This document shows positions 11,545 through 20,280 of a stretch of 30,700 nucleotides of DNA, piece by piece. The stretch is from Trebouxia sp. TZW2008 (lineage: Eukaryota > Chlorophyta > Trebouxiophyceae > Trebouxiales > Trebouxiaceae): positions 1 through 30,700 of the forward strand of contig BDIU01000397.1 of assembly GCA_002118135.1 (NCBI GenBank), written 5' to 3'. A program made the translations under genes and the position numbers. Below the pieces are notes generated by a model, which saw only the letters and a program-made list of their open reading frames with translations, ran no database searches and was not told where the DNA came from. How positions within the stretch are numbered: the stretch's first letter is position 1; each line of letters opens with the position of its first letter.

Positions 11545-14500
11545 ATGGCAGCATGGGGTGGGTCCAGGCCCAGAATGCTTGTATGGTACGTGTACCATCA
11601 AGCAGAGTCCGAAACAAATCATGCGCCAGCTCTGATGTGTATGCGAGCCCTGCGCGCAGCTCTGTTGAATTTATCCAGCCACAATCAAAGTGCACCCGCT
11701 GCTTGTTAAACCCCCCTCAGTGACAACTTAAAGCGCCGCTGTGTCCTGCAGTTACCTTTGTGGTCGAGAGTACGGCACGAAGAGGTGATTCGCTCGATCT
11801 GCTGCTGCATATTGACTAGACTTGGCTCGGGCTCACTTCCCTGACAGGCACAGGGCAAAGGCCTTCTCACCATCACGAACCCACGTCATCAAAACTGATG
11901 TGATTGTGCAGTCTGCCTATTCACATTCCTCAGTGCCAGAAGAAGTGGCAAGAGCAGGAAAATATGAAGCCAAAGAGTGAGCGTCGCAAGATGCCTCAGC
12001 CACCTTCAGAGGTGACTGACATGGCGTTGCCCACCAGCGCTGATGCCATTGAAGCGTTCAACAAGAGGGCGTACAAGGAGTATGAGGAGAAGACCCTGAT
12101 GCAGTGCCCCTACTGCAGCCGCACATTTAAGTAGGCTACAACATTGCATGGACACTTTGCACCTGCAGCTCCAGAAGCAGATTCTGGCCTTGAAAATTTG
12201 TTGAAAGTGAATTGGTGGCCATGTCATGGAATGTGAGCTGCAATGCATGATGCATACTCTGTCTGATGTTCTCATGTCTCTACATTGGTCGGAACAAGCA
12301 TAATTGCCTCAGTCTTGGCAGATTTTGACAAGCTGGCATGAGACTAGACTTGCATTGTACTAGAGTTTGCCAAAAGGTCGTGGCTGTGTGCACATGAACA
12401 CGCCCTTGCACAGTGGCAGCAGTCCTCGTCACACAGCAGACGTGGGCCCGATGTCAGCCTGAGGTGCTTATCTGGTACTTGGTTTGCACATAAGCCTATT
12501 CTGTCTGATACAGCAATGTGGCATGGCCAAAGCATCAGAAGACGTGCACGGCCGAGACGCCCTTCAGGCCAGCGGGCACAGGCCTCGGCAATGGGAGCCT
12601 GTATAACACGTCGGCATTGCACATAAGCCTATTGCGCATATTGCAGTGATGTGGCATGGCCAAAGCATCAGAAGATGTGCACGGCAGAGAAGCCCTTCAG
12701 GGCAGCTGGCACTGGCCTGGGCAAGGAGAGCCTGTCTACTAAGCTGATACCCGGCAAGATTGCTGGCAGCATGCACAGCAACTTGTTGCCTACTAAGGAG
12801 GTTGCCATCACAGCCTCAGCACAGGCCCAAGACCTGCCCAGTGTTGCTGCTTTGGACCTCAACAAGCAGGTGCAAACCTATGTTCTTGGTGCCATATACT
12901 GATGGTCATCAATGATATGACTAGCCTTGAAACCTCATCAAAGTCTTCCGCTGCCAGGCAGTCTCACATCCGCCGCATGCCCCATTTGTTCAACAGCCAG
13001 AAAGCATGGACACAAAAGGTACGACGTTGAGCATTCTGATTGCCGTCTCTGCAATGAAAATGCCGCCTGGTTGCATTGCATTGCATTGCATCCAGACCTC
13101 ATATGTGTGCTTCACAAACTGCATTGTACACTCCAGCATTGCTCAAACAGCATTTGCTGCAAGCACAGAACCTCTCCTCACTGATTTTTGTAGAACATGG
13201 ATACATGCATGCATGCATGCTCTGTACACAAACTGCCTAGAGGAGTCTCCAGTGCATCAGCTTGAATGGGCATTCAAAGCAGATTGGCCTCGCAAGACTG
13301 GACTAGGGCCATGCACATCTAGCACTTGTGCTCAAGTTCATACTCTGGAGTCATAATAATAACAGTAATAATAATAACAATAACAATGATAACGTGTTCC
13401 AGCATATAGTGCTAGGTACCTGTGGCACAAGTCCTATCTCTGGAGTTATAATGATCCTTAAAGAATGCATGGCATGCCTGCAGGGCCCAGCAGCAGCCAA
13501 CCGCTCAAAAAAGGTGGCAGGGATTTCAAGCAAGGCAACACCTGCGGGGGCTACCATGCTGGTGTGCTACCTGTAAGCCCTGCCTACCTTATTGCTATCT
13601 AAAGTCTGGTGGCTTTGCGTCGCACAGCTTTTCTGCAGCATACATTTCTGAAGCACATCCGGCATCTGACAAGTGCATCTGCCGCAGTGTCAGCTCAACA
13701 TTGCTTTGCCTATTGCCACATGAGCTATCCACTTAGCAGCCTTGCAAGTTGATGGTAACAGGCGCTGTAATGAAGTACCAGTGAAGTGTAGGTAAAGTCA
13801 AAACCGAGAGCTGATTGAAATACTTGCTGCAGGTGTGGACAGGGACAAGATGCAACCGCTTTGCCAGCACACATCTTTCAGTGTCAGGTACGCCTCACTG
13901 CCTGTCATTGCATGATGTCACTGATGTCATTCTGATCCAGTGTCTGGCTACCTTGCTGGCAATAATGATTTGCTTTCTTGCTTCTGCGCCTTCACGCCAC
14001 TCTTCCAGCCTTCCGTGCAAATGTTAACATATGTAGCCCATGTCAGCCAGTGGTGATGTGAAGACTCACTGCACACAGCCGCTTGTACTAGACAGCTGAC
14101 GTCATCTGTTTGCATGGATTACAGTCATTGCCAAACATCATCAATGGTACCCCAGGCAAACAAAATTGCACTGACTCACTGTCTCAGCGTTTGCCACTGT
14201 CCAACAGGACGACTTCTTGAGGGGTCAGGAGGGGCGGCCCCAGGGTGAGCAAAGCGCCCTGCCCCGTCCCCCTCCTCAGATGAGGCAGGCCCTACCCACA
14301 AACCCTAAAACCATAGCTGACTTCAATGAAAGCATGGCAGCCTACTACCACCAGGTCTGGACACTGCCGTACATGTCTGTGACTTTACGTCCTATATGCT
14401 TCAAATGCTGCATGGACTCCCTGCGTGCTTTGTATGCTGTATGCCTTTATGGGGGATTTCTTAACTGTTGCAGTATGTCATTTTGACAGCTAATAAATGT

Positions 14501-17350
14501 GCATATGGACAATGAGCCTGATCAGCCAAATTGCAAACTCCTGCTCTGTTTCAGTTGCTCGCACTATAATTGTGCAGCTATAGAGCATTCTTATCGAGTG
14601 CCTGTGCTAGTCATTCCACATGAAACTGTCAATGGCGCATGAGAAGTGAAAGGGCTGCCAGCGACCGCATACTGCCACCAGGTGAGCTATCTGCTGTTTG
14701 ATTGTTGCATCAGCTCATTTTGTGCCCAATCACATGCAGCATATTCTGTTTGGCTCACCAGAAGCAAATCAGTAATCCTGCTGCTCATTTTTAGAGTAAA
14801 AGCCTGATGGCACTTTGCTGCTCAAATGTAACATTACAGGGCTCGTCTCTGACTTGCAATAGCTCATTTGTGGGTGACAAAGCCTGATGAAGCCATGTGA
14901 TTCAACTCAAGACGACGACATTTATGCATGACTCCAGCCTCACATTGCAGCATGGGACACTGACGCATCGCTCACTTGTAGTTTGCCCACTCACCACTAC
15001 CAACTACCAGAAATGTAAACAAGCAAAGCAGATGTAACAATCACTGGCAGTATGCAATTGCAGCATGTGCAGACAGAGCAAATTTGCAGTCAATTCATGG
15101 TTTGCTGACCCATGTGAATACAACACAACTGTACTGCCCACATAAGCAATCTGCTGTTGCTACCAAGCGTAAGTACTTAAAGCAATCTGGCAAGCAATGC
15201 AGGTCAAAGGTGCTCCAGGGTTTGCTGACTTTTCGAACATGTTGCAACACCAGGCAGGGGCACAACTGCTGTTTTGTTGTTCACCAGCATGAAGGAGACT
15301 GAAAGTGCCGTTGTGAAGAACAAGAAGCTGTGGCAACGGCAGGGGATGCTGGCAGTGCCATGACTGTGACAGCAGTGCACAACATGCTAGAGAAATCTGC
15401 TCCAGGGTTTGCTGATTTGCCTGCACTGAAAAGCACTTAGTGTTCATGCTGTCATATCTTGCAGGTGACACAAGGCAAGGGCACCACAGCTGGAGACTTG
15501 TCAACGAGCATGAAGAAGAGTGACAGTCCCGCTGCCAAGAAGAAGACAGCAGTGGCAGAGGCAGGGGATGCAGACAGTGTCACAGCTGTGGTAGCCAAGC
15601 CCAAGTCTGCTTTGGGGGGGACCGTCAAGGGTGGTGGAGGCCCTAAGATATACACCTGCTACATGTGAGCTGCCTCACAATGCTCGAGTCAACAATAGAT
15701 TTGATGCTCAGCCTATGCCTGGCTGGCATTTATATGTGAAATCTTGGAGGAGTCTGTCAACTGTGTTGCACAATGTCAGCTGATGGCAGAGCCCAGTAGC
15801 AAATCCTGTCTTGGGTCATTCAAAATGTGAATTCAGAAGCGTCCAATGCCTTGTGATTCAGAGAGAGTGTGCTATGTGGCAGATTCAAGTGGCAAAACCT
15901 GTCTTCAAGCGTGATGCATGTGCGTGCAGGAGTTGTTCTGTGGCAGCACAATATGGCTTGATCAGAATGATTGCAGGCAGTTGGTGGCTTCTGTTCGCAC
16001 CCAGCTGTCTCATGAAAGTTTGACTAGCACATATGTGAGTCATGATGCTGACGCTACTGCTGATGCGTGCGCTGATGATGATGAATGATGGCAGAAACAT
16101 GTGACTGAATTTTCTTTGGTGCATGGTGCAGGTGTGGGCAGGGTTTCAGTGGCAGCAGCCTGGGCATCCACCAGCCCAAGTGCCAGCAGAAGTGGCTTGC
16201 TGAACAGGCTGCAAAGCCCGCAGGTACAAAATCAGATCCCAGCATTGCTTGCATGCTTGAATCAGATCAAAGTCAGCATGCCAAATGATGAGTGTTTTGT
16301 GACCCAACAACCCATGTGCCAGCAGAAGTGGCTAGCTGAACAGGCTGCCAAGCCCGCAGGGAATTGGAAAGTAATAGTGATAAAGTGTGTGTATGGGAAT
16401 GCTTAAGCATCAACTGAAAATCCTGTGGTGTAATTGTACATCATCCTGTAACAAGAAGCTTGTCACTCACAAGCACCCTTGCACACGACTGACTCCCGAA
16501 TCCATGAGTTGAGCCATTGGTACTTGCGGGTGAACGCCTTCACCTGTGGCTGCAGTCAATAAGCCTCTGCTCACCAGTTCAAACACTCAAAAGCTTGACC
16601 AGACCTGCATGTTCTGACGTGCATATGTCTTCCCCTGTTTGATGTGCTACAACCTTATTTAGGCGTCACCGGTAAAGGCAGGAACATGTCTCCAGCCTCT
16701 GTCAACTGGTACTGCAGCCAACCCCTGCCCGCAGGATTTTTAAATCTCACATGTCTCCCACTCCCTTTGTACATGAGATGGCGCTTTGGTATTGCCCGTC
16801 AGCGTGAATCTATGTTGGCACCTTTTGCCTAGCTGATCATTTCCGAAGGATGCATGCAAGACTCCATAGGGGCTGTTGCAGGTGAGGGCAGGCAGATGCC
16901 TCCAGCCTAAGCAGCGGCCAGTGAGCCCCTGCCCACTGATACATATGCACATCTCCTTTGATTCCAAACGTTTTTCTCCCTTGTCTAATTGCTCAATTGT
17001 GGCTATCGCAGGTGAGGGGAGGCAGATGCCTTCAGCCCCATCAGCAGCCAGTGAGCCCCTGGCCACTGATGCATCCGCACGCCTGCTTTGATTCCAAATG
17101 TTTCCCTCCCTTGTCTAACTGCTCAATTGGGGCCACTGCAGGTGAGGGCAGGCAGATGCCTCCAGCCCCAGCTGCAGCCAGTGAGCCCCTGCCCACTGAT
17201 GCTGACGGCATTGAAGTCTACAACAGTCAGATGTCCAGCTTCTTCAGTAAGCTGTCACTGGATGCTTGTGAGTTCTGTGGGCGGACCTTCAAGCCAGAGT
17301 CTCTTGTCAAGCACCTCAAGGGCTGCAGCGGCCCTGCTAAGAAGAAGTGA
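11545..17350 (+). CDS. Multi-finger C2HC (ZNF474/ZC2HC1-type) zinc-finger protein, 10 exons, 435 aa
   Basis: Exons: 11545-11585, 11752-11784, 11912-12130, 12647-12869, 13484-13572, 13833-13887, 14208-14354, 15465-15664, 16132-16223, 17142-17350; 1308 nt in frame. Five fingers share C-x2-C-x11-H-x3-C. A-type fingers (CYLCG..., IPQC) have ligands C14/C17/H29/C33, C200/C203/H215/C219 and C334/C337/H349/C353. B-type fingers have C90/C93/H105/C109 and C409/C412/H424/C428. A linker after each A finger (QKKW, ERRKMPQPP, ALPT..AIEAFN) repeats with it, so the protein consists of A-linker-B modules. Module 2 appears to lack its B finger, or an exon between 14355 and 15464 is unplaced. Family members are found in cilia/centriole and nucleic-acid contexts; no specific role can be given. 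The ATG at 11545 is the first in frame after a stop at 11494. The stop at 17348 may be intronic (see next entry). Confidence 0.85.
12505..12735 (+). repeat. Duplicate of C2HC exon 4 5' end, with intact zinc ligands
   Basis: The real exon 4 begins at 12647 (NDVAWPKHQKMC). An upstream copy starting after CAG near 12513 reads NVAWPKHQKTCTAE in the same phase, so it also completes the B1 finger with His and Cys. The offset is about 134 bp. A GT donor-like site follows (AGCCT/GTATAAC), but it would leave a different phase from the real exon end. Confidence 0.85.
13361..13395. repeat. AAT/AAC trinucleotide repeat
   Basis: A run of TAATAA and AACAATAAC units in the intron between C2HC exons 4 and 5. 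Confidence 0.9.
14355..15464 (+). other. Long C2HC intron, possible missing finger exon
   Basis: Between exon 7 (ends YYHQ, phase 0) and exon 8 (phase 0) lies 1.1 kb. Modules 1 and 3 have a B finger at this point. I find no clear C-x2-C...H-x3-C exon here. Direct joining of exons 7 and 8 is frame-compatible. A short segment ending CTGCCACCAG/GTGAGC at about 14640-14683 resembles the 3' end of exon 7 and is probably another exon-edge copy. Confidence 0.5.
15255..15375 (+). repeat. Decayed copy of C2HC exon 8
   Basis: ACCAGCATGAAGGAGACTG and GGCAGGGGATGCTGGCAGTG parallel exon 8 segments at about 15505-15530 and 15560-15580. The frame is not preserved. The copy lies in the intron upstream of exon 8. 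Confidence 0.7.
16300..16362 (+). repeat. Copy of C2HC exon 9 3' end
   Basis: The segment coding CQQKWLAEQAAKPAG (16180-16223) recurs at about 16316-16360 with few changes, but the donor GT is lost (CAGGGAATTGG). It lies in intron 9. Confidence 0.9.
16882..17210 (+). repeat. 130-bp tandem array of C2HC exon 10 5' end
   Basis: Acceptor-plus-exon starts at 16882, 17012 and 17142, exactly 130 bp apart. Each begins CAG/GTGAGGG(C/G)AGGCAGATGCC. Copy 1 has TAA after nine residues, copy 2 stays open longer and ends at TGA, and only the third continues into the zinc finger. A weaker relative is near 16671. The intronic part of the unit (TTGTCTAA.TGCTCAATTG) is copied with it. Confidence 0.94.
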
Positions 17351-17364
17351 GTCCAAAGATGTTA

Positions 17365-17600
17365 CTGTGAGTTCTGTGGGCGTTTCAAACAACAAGTGGT
17401 CGCAGTTTACGCTGCTACTAGAGACTATCTGGACAAAATGGATGTGTCTGATATTGAAAGTTGCCCAAGTCAGAGTCGCTCGTGCAGCACTTCAAAGGCT
17501 GTAAAGCACTCTACTCCGTGCAAATTTGTGCGGCATTTGCATCAGCTCACCTTTCTATCTTTCAGCGCTAAGCAACTCAAGGGCTGCAAGACCTCTGTCC
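17365..17600 (+). repeat. Decayed copies of the last C2HC finger downstream of its exon
   Basis: GTGAGTTCTGTGGGCG recurs at 17368. Segments resembling the finger's ESLVKHLKGC coding follow at about 17465-17500 and again at 17565-17590 (CAACTCAAGGGCTGCAAG, preceded by a TTTCAG acceptor-like site). The frame is not continuous. These are fragments of the exon 10 end. Confidence 0.75.
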
Positions 17601-17803
17601 AGAGGGAATGGATCGCTTTGTCTCAAGCCAAACATGTTTTTGTCTTGTCAAAGCATGGGTGGTGGTTGTCTTGCAAATCCTGCCGAGAGATTGTAAGACA
17701 ATGGCTGACAAGCAAGTGTAATCAAGCAAGGGTGTACATGTATGTCTGGACTGAGTCACAACCGCTGGGTATTTGCTGTAGAGCTTCTGCTGGCCAACAA
17801 TAG

Positions 17804-17954
17804 AGGCCCTATACCTGTCCGGGCAAAGCGCAAAGCAGCCTACAACCACAAAGCTCCAAAGCCGTCCAAGTCCTCTCTGGCAATCAGAACAAAAATCGAG
17901 CGGCAAGAGGTTTGCCTGGTCGTCCGCTGTGTGCAGTGGTGGCAAGCATCCTGA
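17804..17954 (+). CDS. Possible alternative terminal exon of the C2HC gene (basic tail)
   Basis: The TGA ending the zinc-finger ORF lies inside AA/GTGAGT (17345-17350), a near-perfect splice donor. Splicing from 17346 to an acceptor AACAATAG/AGG at 17803 keeps frame (AAA = Lys). It adds 49 residues beginning GPIPVRAKRKAAYNHK and rich in Lys/Arg, ending at TGA 17952-17954; the protein would be 484 aa. A basic tail after the last finger is plausible. Nothing but phase, splice consensus and composition supports it, and the region also contains decayed copies of the last finger. Confidence 0.45.
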
Positions 17955-19069
17955 GGAAGTCGAGCTGTTTGCAGGCAGACCTGCAGCCCTTCCGAACGCT
18001 CCTTGCTGCTGGTCTGGGCTTGTCCGGTTCAGCGGTGATCGCCGCACTTACACGTCAGATGTGAAAGCTGGGTTGGAAAGCTGCGCCTTTGCTATGTTTT
18101 CTTACAAAGTCCTTTCAGGTCTGTTCTCGACTTGGCTGTCAAAGTGATGCTTTTGCAATGACACACTTGACATGCTTGAGGCTTGTTGGAAGCCAAGGGA
18201 GAATGCAGGATGCGACAGGAAGAATTGATTGGCACTCCTGCTTTCAATATAGCTACTATAGCACCAACGATCGAGGCTGGTAGTGATGTTACTGAGGTAG
18301 CTGACTATCATTTGACAATTGGTTTACATGTGCATAAATCTGGCTAGATCTACACAAGGTCACAAAGCAGGGGCTGACTTAAGCTTGATGTACGCTCACC
18401 AAAGGCTCAAGGCATCTACAACAATACCAGCAACAGTCTCACTGCAAGCACTTTGGCGTCAGCAGGTGCTATTCACTACGCCGCTGCGCTACCAACAAGC
18501 ATACCTTTGGCACGCCCAGGATCACACAAGGCACTGCTGCAATGGGGATCTAGGCTTGCACTTGGCGTGTGCAAGGCTCACATGTGGGAGATTGCACTAG
18601 GCCTAGTAATGGAAAGAGCTGGTGACAGGCACAACAAGAAGAAGAGGTCTCATGCTGTGCGCTGCCGACGCCACATGTGGTACAGTGCAGGAACAAACGC
18701 ACAAGAAGACTGCCTACTGCACTCACCCTCATAAGGCTCTGCATCTGTCTGTGACTGGTCTGTGGCACAATGCAGGGCTTCTGACACAGACCGTTATTAC
18801 TGTAAAAATGCTAAAATCCCTGTGTGAGACCCTTTCCCAGGCTTAGGAACTTTTTTGTGGGACCTGGCAGTGGGATTGGCAGGGGGTGGGTGATATTACC
18901 TCACTGACTTGGTTACAAAACCCCAAGTTACAGACCCTATCTTCTGCAAAATCTCTGCTCTTCTTTTTTTTGCAGATCATATGATGCTAGCTTGTACAGC
19001 TTGGTGCCCAAACAACCCATGCAAATTGTCAGAAAATGATCAGCTGCTACCAAGGTGAGTCTGAGAACC
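17955..19069. other. Unassigned region between convergent genes
   Basis: No gene can be supported. Two stretches look exon-like. One is about 18466-18590 (+), open and bounded by CAG/GTGC. The other is 18977-19055 (+), which follows a strong pyrimidine tract (CTTCTTTTTTTTGCAG) and precedes a GTGAGT donor-like site. Neither matches a family I recognise, and they do not join to a defined ORF. Confidence 0.4.
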
Positions 19070-20280
19070 CCACTCAACATCTCTGGACAGGTGGAGACTG
19101 CCAGTGCCCTGACGAGACACAGTCTGCAGGCTCGTGTTACCTGGTCCTCAGCTGGAAGGGCAAAATGTTGAGCACTGTTCAGATGCTCCAAGTGTGACGC
19201 ACTTCCTTTTTGAGCAAAAGTTCGAGTCCCAATCATGGGTTGATCAAGCCCTCTGGACAGGTGGAGGTTGTCAGTGACCTGTCACAAGACTGTCACAAGA
19301 CATAGTGTGCAGGCTCGTACAGTCTGATCCTCAGCTGGAAGTCTACATTGTTGGGCGCTGCTGAAGCTCTCAGTGTGACGCACTTCCTCAAATCAAAGCT
19401 TACAACCACACGTCAAGCCCTTTGAACAGCCGAAGGTTGCCCATGGCCTGACAGGTCATAATCCGCAGGCTCATGCAGCCTGATCCTCACCTGAAAGGGC
19501 ACATTGTTTGGCGCTGCTAAAGCCGTCAGTGTGGCGCACCTCCTCAAATTAAAGAAGACAGTCACAAGTTAAGCCCTTTGGACAGGTGGTGGTTGCCAAT
19601 GGCCTGTCAAGACATAGTCTGCAGGCTCATACAGCCTGATGCTCAGCTTGAAGAGTACATTGTTTGATGCTGCTGAAGCTCTCAGTGTGATGCACTTTGT
19701 CAAAGCAAAGCTTACAACCACACGTCAAGCCCTTTGAACAGCCGGAGGTTGCCCATGGCCTGACAGGTCATAGTCGGCAGGCTCATGTAGCCTGATCCTC
19801 ACCTGAAAGGGCACATTGTTCGGTGCTGCTAAAGCTCTCAGTGTGGCGCACCTCCTCAAATTAAAAAATACAGTCACAAGTTAAGCCCCTTGGGCAGGTG
19901 GTGGCCTGTCAAGACATAGTCTGCAGCTCATACAGCCTGATGCTCAGCTTGAAGAGTACGTTGTTTGATGCTGCTGAAGCTCTCAGTGTGACGCACTTTG
20001 TCAAAGCAAAGCTTATAGTCACAAGTCACGCCCTTTGAACAGGTGGAGGTTGCCAGTGGCATAACAGGACATAGTCTGCAGGGTCATACATCCTGATCCT
20101 CAGCTGGAAGTATGCATCGTCAGGTGCTGCTGAAGCTCTTATTGTGACGCACTCCCTCAAATCAAAGCTTTCAACCACAAGTCAAGCCCTTTGGACAGGG
20201 GCAGGTTGCCAGTGGCCTGACAGGACATAGTCTGCAGGCTCATACAGTCTAATCCTCAGCTGAAAGGGCACATTGTTGGG
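19070..20280 (-). repeat. Eight-unit tandem array of the DUF1254 gene's terminal exon end, ~156 bp period
   Basis: The minus-strand segment coding RIRLYEPADYVLSGHW to the stop (20181 onward) is repeated downstream with unit starts at about 20025, 19880, 19724, 19568, 19412, 19243 and 19070. Spacings are mostly 156 bp (156, 145, 156, 156, 156, ~169, ~173). Units at 19724/19412 (AACAGCCG, GCCCATGG) and 19880/19568 (GGTGGTGG) alternate, which makes a 312-bp higher-order dimer. Several units retain much of the coding frame and a TGA at the same place. Confidence 0.93.

Noticed and set aside
18453..18734. Open frame with HYAAALPTSIPLARPG as a possible gene
   Set aside because: It looks exon-like in part, but no junction to another exon, no start context and no family match were found.
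18977..19055. Exon-like segment after a strong pyrimidine tract
   Set aside because: Good splice-like borders, but it overlaps the start of the satellite zone and joins to no defined gene.
19205..19240. TTCGAGTCCC resembling a tRNA T-loop
   Set aside because: No matching acceptor stem, D-arm or anticodon arm could be formed around it.
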